A stretch of DNA of 60,189 nt, taken from positions 1 to 60,189 of the forward strand of contig JASGVX010000037.1 in NCBI GenBank assembly GCA_030054735.1, written 5' to 3'. Source of the stretch: Methanobacteriota archaeon (lineage in GTDB: Archaea > Halobacteriota > Methanosarcinia > Methanosarcinales > Methanosarcinaceae). Of this stretch, positions 36,001 to 43,879 are shown piece by piece (within the stretch, counting starts at the first letter, position 1; each line of letters starts with the position of its first letter). Position numbers and translations under genes: made by a program. The notes under the pieces were generated by a model, which saw nothing but the letters and a program-made list of their open reading frames with translations, was not told the origin of the DNA and made no database searches.

Positions 36001-37953
36001 GGTAGCTTTGAATCTCTTGTCAATTATGTAAACGACGATGCACTAAGTGGCGTTTGGAACGCCGCATCTTCCTCTGAGATGGCACAGATGATGGCAAGAA
36101 TGTTTGGCATGAATGTCACTGACGGCGCATCTCTAAAGGCAATGTTTGCAAATATGGCAGCGGCTCCAGCAAATAATGGTACACAGATCTACCTGATAGA
36201 ATTTAGTAATGATTACAAGACCATCGATTTTTGTGATCAGGAAGGCAATGTCATCGAGTCTCACCCTTACACCTTTGTGGAGAACAACAACAATCTGGGA
36301 ATCTTGGCCGGAGAGACAACCTATGTATTCAAGGCGGATGACGATGCTGGTGTGCTGACTTATATTGCAATGCACGAACCTCACTTTGACGAGAATATGG
36401 ACAAAACCACCATGCCCTCCCACATCCACTTCTACTATGCCGAAACGAAGGATACGCTGGGAACTTACAAACCGGACAGCGTAACGCTTAGCAGCTGGAT
36501 GCCGACTATACTACAGAGAGGCGATGAATTCAGTACGGTTGATAGGGTGGCTATGCTCGAATGCCTGTTTGGCATCGATAACGCTGATGAAGAGCTGGCT
36601 GCCGATATAGGAATATTAGTAGTAGCCCATGGATCAGATGAAAATTGGAACCAGCGTGTACGTGAATCAGTAGCAGAGGTTGAAGTTCCTTATCCAGTAG
36701 AATTAGGCTTTTTGGATACGGAAACTGAAAATATATCCAGAGCCGTGCAGGAACTGGAGGAAAAGGGGGTAAAACGAATTGTGGCTGTACCGATTTTCGT
36801 TTGTTCTGCTTCTAGCCACATGGAAGAAATAAAATACATGCTCGGTTTGCCCAGCTCACTGGACGATGCAGCAGCACAAGAAGAAGGTTTGGATAGAATC
36901 GAAAAAACTGCCATTGTGGACTTGACTCCAGCTTTAGATGATCATTTATTGATTGCCGAAATTCTCAATGAAAGATTGAAAAACCTTAGCCAGAATTCTG
37001 AGAAAGAAATAGTGGTTCTGGTTGCTCACGGTACAGCTGATCCGGAAAATCTAGCTGTCTGGCAAGAAAAGATGGCATCCCTGGGGGATAAACTGCAGCA
37101 AATACAGGGATTCAAGCAAGTATGTTACGGATTTGTGGGGGCTGGAAAACCCAACATAAGAACCGTGGTCGAAGAGGTGAAAAATAATAACCCTGACTGC
37201 ACAGTTATTGTAATGCCTGTTATGTTGAGTGAAGGGGTTTATACTGACAGTAAAATACCCACCAGCCTGGAGAGTATGACCTATCTGTACCCCGAAGCCG
37301 GGCAAAGGGCGCTATTGCCTCATGCCAATATAGCCCAATATATTGCATTTTGTGCCAATGATGCGATCATAGGAGACATAAAACTGCAGGAATCAGGACA
37401 GACATATGTGGTTCGGTATTCCGATGTTGCGCTTGAGGAAGGGGGAAAAGTTTGCGTTTGCGGTTCCTTTGCTTATCGGGCTATGCAGGAAGCGCTCAAG
37501 GTTTTAAGCCCTGGTGCTGTTGCTGAGTGCAGGCGTTTTACAGTAGTCGGACCAAACTCGGAGGGCACTGAGGCTGCACTGCAAACAATACTGGCTACTG
37601 GCAGATACTGTCTGGAAAAACGGCCTCATAATGAGGATTATTATAGTTATCAGATTAATGATCGTAACAACGGCAGGACATTGACAATAAAAGCGTGTCA
37701 CGAGGTATTTCCGGAGAACTTCTATGCCTTAAAAAGTAAGATCAAAAATAATACCGCAACCTCTGAGGAAATAAAGACTTTTCAAGCTCTCCGGGTTCAA
37801 GTGGTGGAAAAATTGCGCTGGGAGGATGCCGATAATTTGTTAGTAATAGAGGAAAACACCGTTGAATCCGATGAGAAGCTGAAGGCGTCAACACCACTCT
37901 ATAGAGAATTATGGATGTTTCTTCAGGTTTATTGGTGGAGGTTTCTATCCTGA
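33001..37953 (+). CDS. Secreted GLUG-repeat / CbiX chelatase / ZinT-like fusion protein
   Basis: The 1650-residue protein starts with a signal peptide (MLLTVSIIISLLSATAYAC). Residues about 60-420 and 700-970 contain GLUG-like beta-helical repeats (YQIATAEQLNRVR, FTGTFDGNGYTVSNL, GLFG). Each block is followed by CbiX-type chelatase lobes: AHGS at about 447 and AHGT at 582, then AHGS at 1209 and AHGT at 1341. Residues about 990-1190 look ZinT-like (DDALSGVW, then HIHFYY and SWMPT). The C-terminal ~190 residues are unassigned. CbiX lobes insert or bind metal at tetrapyrroles inside cells, so a secreted version suggests metal or tetrapyrrole capture. The gene looks G+C-richer than its flanks and lacks an obvious membrane anchor, suggesting acquisition. 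Confidence 0.8.
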   Translation: MEKSHLIFSNQWQLRKIPAMLLTVSIIISLLSATAYACDSIVENCTSSTNINCASGNAFQADKEKTAVSLFAGGCGTESDPYQIATAEQLNRVRCHLDKNFILINNIDLSGYENWEPIGTFQPLSDKPEDEDTPDPEVAFTGTFDGNGYTVSNLSIYQPEGMAVGLFGCLVGDEENPSSISNLKMKNVDVTGNAFVGGMLGVQCLKGNLERLSLTGDLNTIRGNANVGGIVGGSLSDMKDCNAAADIVLRGDGANHAGVLSGGLEDGSLLNCTATGGTVTVEGDNIYGVGGLAGCVIEGKAATNCHANDVTIIALGENNAMIGGLLGHTGASNADHKTQVTGCSSGVTIIVSDSTNRVGGLVGSGFYLEQYKEYYPVPTMYRIANCSTSGRIIGGFESIGSIAGYSHNSIIENCTSTMTTYRASENVPQVGKEETETSTPTTGILVVAHGSDEDEWNQPVRDAVEGIDCPYPVELGFLEFVEGEDISTAIASLEDQGVEHIITVPIFVASASDHIEEIKYIVGIPSSITEEEADEEDLEVVSHSAEIEMRLAMDDHPLVAEILGERIATVSQQSDQEIVVLVAHGTSTAEDLAVWKNNLASLGKQLKESFQFLDVDYGFVALGEPNARAVVEAHLAENPGASIIVMPVMLSEGTFTSTKIPEVLSGLTYVYPEEGQRSLLPHDKISQLIVARACDAIGVFAGGNGTEEFPYQIATPEQLDRVRYYLDKHFVLIADIDLSKYGNWTPIGTFDENLFENNGHSDIAFSGTFDGNDHTVSNLTATHQNLVGIGLFSVASSDAVIKNLTVENASVIGYMSTAGIIGHNCGSVENLALKGENTISGVNFIGGIVGGHVFGSVKNCTVENVMINVLDDNDFSSGCIIQHDVENPALIEDCSVKFIMNTSNATHIGGLPGMGPYYMRMETVFSINNCSAVGQINVEATPGVIAGRAENCTIGSEISRAVNLDGNSLQEKIGTTDRMYESSDQPESVEDLSVWANSGNGSFESLVNYVNDDALSGVWNAASSSEMAQMMARMFGMNVTDGASLKAMFANMAAAPANNGTQIYLIEFSNDYKTIDFCDQEGNVIESHPYTFVENNNNLGILAGETTYVFKADDDAGVLTYIAMHEPHFDENMDKTTMPSHIHFYYAETKDTLGTYKPDSVTLSSWMPTILQRGDEFSTVDRVAMLECLFGIDNADEELAADIGILVVAHGSDENWNQRVRESVAEVEVPYPVELGFLDTETENISRAVQELEEKGVKRIVAVPIFVCSASSHMEEIKYMLGLPSSLDDAAAQEEGLDRIEKTAIVDLTPALDDHLLIAEILNERLKNLSQNSEKEIVVLVAHGTADPENLAVWQEKMASLGDKLQQIQGFKQVCYGFVGAGKPNIRTVVEEVKNNNPDCTVIVMPVMLSEGVYTDSKIPTSLESMTYLYPEAGQRALLPHANIAQYIAFCANDAIIGDIKLQESGQTYVVRYSDVALEEGGKVCVCGSFAYRAMQEALKVLSPGAVAECRRFTVVGPNSEGTEAALQTILATGRYCLEKRPHNEDYYSYQINDRNNGRTLTIKACHEVFPENFYALKSKIKNNTATSEEIKTFQALRVQVVEKLRWEDADNLLVIEENTVESDEKLKASTPLYRELWMFLQVYWWRFLS

Positions 37954-38018
37954 GTAGTATGCTTTGACATCAACTATGCGGCAGACAACAGACAGCGTAC
38001 ATGAAAGCAAAGATAACT

Positions 38019-38142
38019 AAGGAATGGTGAAAATTTGATTTCAAACACTTATACCCAATATTGTCATTAATGGTATTAGGAAGTGCAATTATAGAGCCAT
38101 TAACAAAGTGAAAATTTGAAGTCATATTTCAACTATTCCTAA
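38019..38142 (+). mobile_element. 124-bp MITE-like repeat, copy 2
   Basis: This is the partner of 1536-1659, the same length and orientation. The inverted ends (CTAAGGAATGGTG and CAACTATTCCTAAG) are slightly longer here. Confidence 0.75.
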
Positions 38143-38273
38143 GTACTTTTTCAGGCAGAAGCAGTACGCTGTCTGAACCCGCACCAGAATAAAACGCAGA
38201 GCAGCTTAACTATGTGATGTATTAAATTATCCTGTGTTTATGCCTCTATTTATATTGAATTTACACAAATTTG

Positions 38274-38359
38274 TAGTGTTGCGTCAATCTTTATAAATTT
38301 AACGATTCTGAATAGCTGCAATTGAATTCATACGATATTTTGCTGCTGACGCGACACTA
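38274..38359 (+). mobile_element. 86-bp TA-flanked MITE, copy 1
   Basis: The inverted ends read TAGTGTTGCGTCA and TGACGCGACACTA. Taking the outer TA as target duplication gives an 82-bp element, the insertion signature of IS630/Tc1-mariner transposases. Two other 86-bp copies are in the window. Confidence 0.75.
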
Positions 38360-38782
38360 GTCAGGAATTGCAGAATGAAACACATGGAAAATTCAAGAAT
38401 GGCTGCTTTTCTAAGCTCGTTATACTACTCTGACAGCACTTATTCTGTCGAGTGGGCTATTTTTTCGCAAGAGAAACTGATATCATGGTGTGTAGCACAT
38501 GTTGATATTTTCGTATTTTGGCACCAGGCTCTACAATGTCAGTCAGGGATTTAAAAGAGCTCATCACAAAGGATACATTACCACAAATAATGTAGCCCGG
38601 AAAGTGAGAGTGAACATTTGAGGATACCATGCCATTTGTGTCCCAGGTCACCTTCCTGCATTCAAAAATCAGCAGAATTTACTCAGAGATCTCTGGCGTG
38701 AAATGAAATTTTTTTGTACACAAAAAAGGTTTTATACTACAAATAACTTTCTATATCTAAACTATATTTCATGTAACAGTAA

Positions 38783-38804
38783 AATTTTCGTATATCCGAA
38801 AATT
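38783..38804 (+). promoter_or_regulatory. Orphan copy of the feo-type palindrome
   Basis: TTTTCGTATATCCGAAAA (38785-38802, extended by AA/TT on each side) differs from perfect symmetry at one position pair and closely matches the feo operator. A TATA-like ATTATAAATAGG follows immediately, exactly as at feo. No gene follows except a possible 14-codon ORF at 38832. Confidence 0.65.
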
Positions 38805-38967
38805 ATAAATAGGTACCAGCGTATTATAGATATGTGGAAAAGATTAGTAAGTCAAATAGACTGTGCAAGAAAATAAAAATCTGAAAAAAATCGGGAAAAC
38901 TATAACAGGCTGGAATTATGTGTTCGGAAAACGTCCGGCTCTTAGCCAAAAAAACATCATTTAAAGC

Positions 38968-39053
38968 TAGTGTTGTGTCAGTCATCAAGGATTATACGAT
39001 TTTGTATTGTTGTAATCGATTATATACGACATCTTAACTCTGACGCTACACTA
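38968..39053 (+). mobile_element. 86-bp TA-flanked MITE, copy 2
   Basis: The ends are TAGTGTTGTGTCA and TGACGCTACACTA. It is more diverged internally from copy 1 than copy 3 is, but has the same length and ends. Confidence 0.7.
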
Positions 39054-39669
39054 GGCGGAATCTTAAGCTGAATGGAAATGACATTTATAAAAAATAGGAG
39101 GTGAAAACAAGAACAGGTGAAAACAGAACAGAGTTCAAAAGCAGGAAACAGTATAATCTGAACTGAGTGCTGGCAAATCTACCACAATTGACAAAGATAC
39201 AGGATCAAAAATGAGAACAAAATAAAGAGTATTTAATACTCTAAGACAACAGGTTACGCAATCCAGGCTTTTGGACTCTTCCATATCAACGGAAAGGAAG
39301 AGCAGGATAGGGTGTCTCCTCCTGACCTGAAAAACTCCCGAAAACAACTCCTGAAAATTTCTGTCCTGCATCCTTTTCCGTAAAAAATGCAGAACTTACG
39401 GGCATTTGAAAAGCCAATTATTTGTTTGAAGAGTGAACTATTTTCAGTAGCAACTATCTAATATGTAGGTGCAAAGAATCATATGCTTCTTTTTTCCTTT
39501 CAACTGTTCGCATCTCCAACTGTGATACCATAGGAAGAAGTCTAATTCGCGATTACCAAAATGGTAATGTCAAATGGAATATAAACTTGAAGAAATCGAA
39601 AGAGATTATATCCTCCTTTCGGCAGGTCGACATTTATTCTACATAATTTTTGTTGATGCCTATTTTGAA

Positions 39670-39733
39670 ACGCATATGAAATTCTTCGAATAACAGGCAC
39701 AAAAATGAAAGTACTTGGAAGCACTTTCATGCT
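39670..39733 (-). repeat. Hairpin-bearing intergenic repeat, copy 2
   Basis: This is an inverted copy of 203-272, inserted between TTTTGAAA and TACATAGT of the surrounding element. The element at 470-745 lacks it at the same place. Confidence 0.65.
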
Positions 39734-39881
39734 AAATATACATAGTATTTGTACGTAACTTCTAGGTTTACATTTTATCAATTATTAATATCTCATACTC
39801 AATTATTAATATCTCATACTAAACTTTTATGAAAAAATGACCCAGATATATATATGTGGTGATAGTTGAGCCAGATGTTAA

Positions 39882-40040
39882 CCTGAGTTCCCAAAATTTA
39901 AGCGCATAAATCTAATTTCACTAATCTACTATGTCAGATGATTGTTATTTTAAATTAGAACTTATTATTTATGCGCTTAAGTTTAAGCACATAATTAGAT
40001 ATCAGAAGAACCTTGTGCGCTTAAAAAGGCGGAAGTTAGG
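39882..40040 (+). mobile_element. 159-bp MITE-like element, copy 2
   Basis: It is near-identical to 2457-2615. It is flanked by GTTAA on both sides (39877-39881 and 40041-40045), and the host element elsewhere (470-745) is uninterrupted at this point. This fixes the ends as CCTGAGTTCC and GGAAGTTAGG. Confidence 0.85.
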
Positions 40041-40157
40041 GTTAACCAACTTTCAAACTCATTTCTAGCTAGGGAATACCATAAAACTACATCAAGAAAA
40101 ATTTTCTGATTTTTAATGTCGACCTGCCGAATGTAGGTTTAATTATCTCACATTTCA

Positions 40158-40848
40158 GGCTGTCTCAAAAATAAAGTTAATTGAGCCTTTGCCAAAATTG
40201 TTAACAATACTTTAAATGTAAAAAAAATGTCTAAAATTGCTTATTTTATCACAAAATTATATTTAGTACCTTTAAAATTGAACTAGGATTTACGCACTTG
40301 AAATGTAAAATCAGATACATGCGGGCTCGTCAACATTATTTGAGTTTATACAGTTAAGTCATTCCGCTCGTGGTTTTCAATTCAACTGCGTAAGTCCTAT
40401 GAACAATAAAATGCCACTGAACACGGAATCCCGATAAATAACCTAATTAATGATGTATATATTTTAAAAATTAGCATTTAGTATAATCTTTTTTAATAAA
40501 TCTCATAAAATTATAAATATTAATTATGTGTTAAAAATTTAAACAGAATTTTTTTCTATTTTATAAGAAGAAAAATAATCATAATTATAATTAAGGATTT
40601 AATATTATACTAAATTGGTCTTAAATCATCTTAAATAATTTTTTTACAAAATATATATTACAACCAAATATTATTGAAAAATAAGGAATTTGATGGAAAA
40701 TGGCAAAACCTCAATTCTATAGTAGTGCCAATTTTTTCCACTACAAGGTTAATTTATGTCTAAATTTCTCTATTTTAAGTGGGTTTGTTTTTAAAGTTAA
40801 CGTATCTCATTAGCCAATTGTAGAAATGGTTTGAGTTTTGAGACAGCC
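40158..40848 (+). mobile_element. 691-bp non-autonomous element with GGCTGTCTCAAAA ends
   Basis: The perfect 13-bp inverted ends GGCTGTCTCAAAA and TTTTGAGACAGCC bound a non-coding AT-rich interior. A truncated copy is at 10720-11060. The ends resemble those of several DDE-transposase IS families, but no transposase is left. It contains a 116-bp insertion. Confidence 0.75.
40284..40399 (+). mobile_element. 116-bp MITE with TAGGAYTTACGCA ends
   Basis: The left end TAGGATTTACGCACTTGAA and the right end, read inversely TAGGACTTACGCAGTTGAA, differ at two positions. TGAAC is duplicated on both sides (40279-40283, 40400-40404). The related copy near 10829 is unoccupied, reading TTGAACAACAAAATG. Confidence 0.88.
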
Positions 40849-41196
40849 CGATTTAATCATTTTGTGTTTAATCCTCGATATTCCTATCTTTTTTAATAAC
40901 TATTTTCCTATCTTTTTTAATAACTATTCAGCCTATATAAAACAACATCAATAGCCATCTTTACCTACATTCAATAAACAATTTCTGTACTTTGAGTTTC
41001 TTTGACTGCTGGCTATTGACTGCGTTTTCTCATTGTTCATAAGTTAATTCTCGGTTTCCTTGTTTTCACAGAATCAATATCAATAGAGATGTTTTGATAG
41101 GCTGAATAGTTACCTTTTTTATTACCATTACACAACCGCCTTTCCACATAAGCACAATTCTTAGATAGCTACAATTATATGCTTTTCCTGCATAAA

Positions 41197-41222
41197 CGAA
41201 TATAAATATAGAAAGATATTCG
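41197..41222 (+). promoter_or_regulatory. Inverted repeat around the TATA box of the DtxR gene
   Basis: CGAATAT and ATATTCG form a perfect 7-bp inverted repeat with a 12-base spacer. The left arm abuts the TATA-like TATAAATATAG. It lies about 25-50 bases before the start codon, a plausible autoregulatory site. Confidence 0.5.
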
Positions 41223-41247
41223 GCATACAAAAAAGAGTTCGAGTTTT

Positions 41248-41691
41248 ATGACTACAGAAAGAGATGAAGACTACCTGAAGATTATCGCCTCAATCGTGGA
41301 AGAAAAAGGATACGCAAAAGTTAAAGATGTAGCGAAAGAGCTTGGACTCGTCCCCTCTACTGTAACAGGCATGTTTAAAAAGCTGGATAAAAAAGGCTAT
41401 ATAAATTATGAAAAGTATGGCGGAGTAACCCTTACTGGAAAAGGGACGGAAATTGCCAGAAAGACCAGAGAAAAATACAGCATGCTCAAAGAATTTCTCA
41501 TGCACCTTGGGCTTGATGAAGAGACGGCAGAAGAAGACGCCTGCAAGATTGAGCATATACTTGACCCAAAAACAGCGGAAATCCTGAAAAAGTTTCTGGA
41601 ATTTACGAATAAAGATGATGAGTCAAAAATCTGGATAGAGCATTTCAGGTATTTTGTCCAGACCGGAGACTATATACACTGCAACCCTTAA
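41248..41691 (+). CDS. DtxR/MntR-family metal-dependent regulator
   Basis: The 147-residue protein has an N-terminal winged helix (YLKIIASIVEEKGYAKVKDVAKELGLVPSTVTGMFKKLDKKG) and the helical dimerisation and metal-binding domain (FLMHLGLDEETAEEDACKIEHIL). The ligands C and E/H in EEDACKIEH are in the usual places. It has no C-terminal SH3-like domain, so it is the short MntR-like form. Fe2+ or Mn2+ is the likely co-repressor. Candidate targets in this window are the feo palindrome and its own promoter. Confidence 0.92.
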   Translation: MTTERDEDYLKIIASIVEEKGYAKVKDVAKELGLVPSTVTGMFKKLDKKGYINYEKYGGVTLTGKGTEIARKTREKYSMLKEFLMHLGLDEETAEEDACKIEHILDPKTAEILKKFLEFTNKDDESKIWIEHFRYFVQTGDYIHCNP

Positions 41692-41808
41692 AATAGAGAG
41701 GAATGCCCCAGCAAAAAATAATGAGGAACAGGAACTTCCGGCAATGAAATTCCTGCCTCTCTGAGTAAAAATTACTTCTGTTCCAATAATTCATATCCCC
41801 TGCAAAAC

Positions 41809-43002
41809 TCAGTCTACTTTCCACGAAAAAACAATCCTTGACCCATCTTCCATGTCAAGTGTGCGGAAGACTTCAAGTCCGTAGCTCTCCAGCATCTTTA
41901 TGTATTCGTTAAAGGGGACGCTGTTTTCAAAACTATAGCCTGAACCTCCTTTTTTCACATCTTCAAAGGTCCAGAGGTTCCAGTCAAGGCTGAGGAGAGG
42001 GCTGGACTTCATATTCTCATCAGGGACCTGCCTGGTTACAAAAACTCCTCCAGGTTTTAAGGCTCCGGCAATCTTGGGGATAAGGGAAGGAACTTTTCCT
42101 CCAGGGTTAAAGGAAGAGAAAATAAGGTCGTACTCGTCTCCTATTTCATCTTTAAAAAAGTCTCCCTGAATAATATCGACTTTTGAAGACCCATATTTAT
42201 CTATGAAATACCTTGTTTCTTCAGTAACAGGAGGAAGGTCAAAAACAAAAGCCTGAAGGTCTTTATTCAGTTCTGCAAAAGCTATTGCATATAACCCATG
42301 TCCTCCTCCAAGGTCAAGCATCTTTTTGACATTTGTAAAATCAACGTTTTCCATGACTACCCTGACCGTTTCCTGAAGCAGGCCACTGCGCGCGTTTTCA
42401 GCCATGCAGTGGACAATTTCCCCAAAAAATGCCCCTTTTTCGACAATATCAGGCCCCTGCTTCATAATTTGCGGAAGACGGGCCCAGCGTTCAATATTCC
42501 TGAGCCTTTCGGCAAGGTAATGCTGCTGAGAAAATAGAGAGCTTTCAAGAAGATAAGTTGCACTGAGTTCAGAGACCTGGTAAACTGCTCCGGCATTTTT
42601 TGTCCAGGAGTTATGCTTCTGAGGCCCATTTTCGGATACTCCTTTATCTTCGCCTTCACCTTTTTGCGCAGTCTGCGCCTTCTCCTCTTCCTCATGCACC
42701 CCTTCCTCAAACCTGTCAAGGAGCCCCAGGCTGTGGAGAGACTCACAGAAATGAGGCATGAGCAGAGGGTCACAGCCAAGCTTTTCAGCCAGGGCCCCGG
42801 CAGATAACGGAACCTTAAGAGCTTCAAAAGCCCCGAGCTCAAAAGCCGTAGCAATTAGCCTGCACTCTCTCAAGCCCTGGATAGAGGAATCAAAGAGCTT
42901 GAAAAGTCGGTCTGGGTCTACCTCAGGCTTTTGCATCAGGTCAACAGGTATTTTAGTTTGGTTCTCTACTTTATTTCCTACACCATTGGCTTTCATTTCC
43001 AT
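41809..43002 (-). CDS. SAM-dependent O-methyltransferase-like protein
   Basis: The 397-residue protein has an N-terminal dimerisation winged helix (ATAFELGAFEALKVPLSAGALAEKLG) and a class I methyltransferase core with MLDLGGGHGLYA (motif I) and GALKPGGVFV. This is the arrangement of acetylserotonin/hydroxyneurosporene-type O-methyltransferases. A charged, low-complexity insert (HEEEEKAQTAQKGEGEDKG) separates helices near residue 115. It is on the same strand 178 bases after the ABC importer genes and may modify a ligand that the importer handles. The substrate is unknown. Confidence 0.82.
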   Translation of the reverse strand: MEMKANGVGNKVENQTKIPVDLMQKPEVDPDRLFKLFDSSIQGLRECRLIATAFELGAFEALKVPLSAGALAEKLGCDPLLMPHFCESLHSLGLLDRFEEGVHEEEEKAQTAQKGEGEDKGVSENGPQKHNSWTKNAGAVYQVSELSATYLLESSLFSQQHYLAERLRNIERWARLPQIMKQGPDIVEKGAFFGEIVHCMAENARSGLLQETVRVVMENVDFTNVKKMLDLGGGHGLYAIAFAELNKDLQAFVFDLPPVTEETRYFIDKYGSSKVDIIQGDFFKDEIGDEYDLIFSSFNPGGKVPSLIPKIAGALKPGGVFVTRQVPDENMKSSPLLSLDWNLWTFEDVKKGGSGYSFENSVPFNEYIKMLESYGLEVFRTLDMEDGSRIVFSWKVD

Positions 43003-43180
43003 ACCATTTCTCCTTTAGCATATATTTTCTGTTCATTTTCTTTTACTTATCTTTTTGATCCGATAAAATCTAATGTACAGATTATAATTTAGAGCATACA
43101 ATTGAACAAAAGTAAGCTAGAATTATAAAAATTAAATAGAGACGGGCAAACCAGGGTTAGAGAATTTCAGCACTGCAGCA

Positions 43181-43879
43181 CTACCTGAAACCGACAATTT
43201 TTCCTTCCTCCATAAAAGCGATTTTATCACTCATCCATTCCACTACCTGCATATCGTGCGAGATAAATAGAAAACTGATCTCATAATCAGTTTGTAGTTT
43301 TTTTAGAAGAAGAAGTATCTGGGCCTGGACAAGCGGGTCAAGCATGGATGTGGGCTCATCTGCAACTATGAACCCTGGCTTCAGACCAAGTACCCTGGCT
43401 ATTGCAACCCTCTGAACCTGGCCCCCGCTCAGTTCTCTGGGATAGCGAAATAGCAGTTCCTCACTCAGGGAAACGGCCTCAATAAGCTCCTGAACCCGGC
43501 CGCGCTCTTCATCCTTTCTGCAGAGCCTGTGAAGCCTCAGGGGCTCAGCGATGGCATCATAGATTTTCATCTTCGGGTTAAGGCAGGACTCCGGGTTCTG
43601 GAAAATAATCTGCATTTTTGTCCCGAGACTCTTCAGGGCACTTCCTTTGAAGCCTGAGATGTCCTGCCCATCAAAAAGAACCCTGCCAGCGCTTGGCTCC
43701 AGCAGCCTCAAAACCGTTTTCCCAAGAGTAGATTTCCCGCAGCCACTTTTTCCTATAAGCCCAAGGGTTTCCCCTTTATCAATCTCAAAACTGACCCCAT
43801 CAACCGCCCGGTGGATCTCTTTTTTGAACAGACCTGAATAATAGTATTTTTTCAGGTTTTCTACCTTCAACAGTGCCAT
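43181..43879 (-). CDS. Opp/Nik-type ABC transporter ATP-binding protein (F/E type)
   Basis: The 232-residue ATPase has Walker A GKSGCGKST, signature LSGGQVQR, Walker B FIVADEPT and the switch His in FISHD. It is shorter than usual because it lacks the C-terminal oligopeptide/dipeptide extension with the Cys motif. Its start overlaps the preceding ATPase gene by 13 bases, so the two are translationally coupled. Confidence 0.9.
   Translation of the reverse strand: MALLKVENLKKYYYSGLFKKEIHRAVDGVSFEIDKGETLGLIGKSGCGKSTLGKTVLRLLEPSAGRVLFDGQDISGFKGSALKSLGTKMQIIFQNPESCLNPKMKIYDAIAEPLRLHRLCRKDEERGRVQELIEAVSLSEELLFRYPRELSGGQVQRVAIARVLGLKPGFIVADEPTSMLDPLVQAQILLLLKKLQTDYEISFLFISHDMQVVEWMSDKIAFMEEGKIVGFR

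Larger units (their letters stand above)
39612..40137 (-). mobile_element. Inverted-repeat element with two nested insertions
   Basis: The ends share TTCGGCAGGTCGACATT as inverted repeats. Apart from the insertions, the interior matches the reverse complement of 470-745. Relative to that copy it has gained the hairpin repeat at 39670-39733 and the 159-bp element at 39882-40040. No transposase frame is present. Confidence 0.75.
37954..41247. other. 3.3-kb gene-free region of mobile-element debris
   Basis: I find no credible protein gene here. The region holds a 124-bp MITE (38019-38142), two 86-bp TA-flanked MITEs (38274-38359, 38968-39053), an orphan metal-type operator (38783-38804), a segment resembling the 3' flank of the feo operon (39190-39310), a 526-bp inverted-repeat element (39612-40137) carrying two further insertions, and a 691-bp element (40158-40848) carrying another. 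Confidence 0.7.

Noticed and set aside
38457-38651. 64-codon minus-strand ORF in the gene-free region
   Set aside because: Surrounded by mobile-element debris, no ribosome-binding site, no recognisable motif.
39135-39371. 78-codon minus-strand ORF
   Set aside because: Antisense to sequence that shares blocks with the 3' flank of the feo operon; composition is not protein-like.
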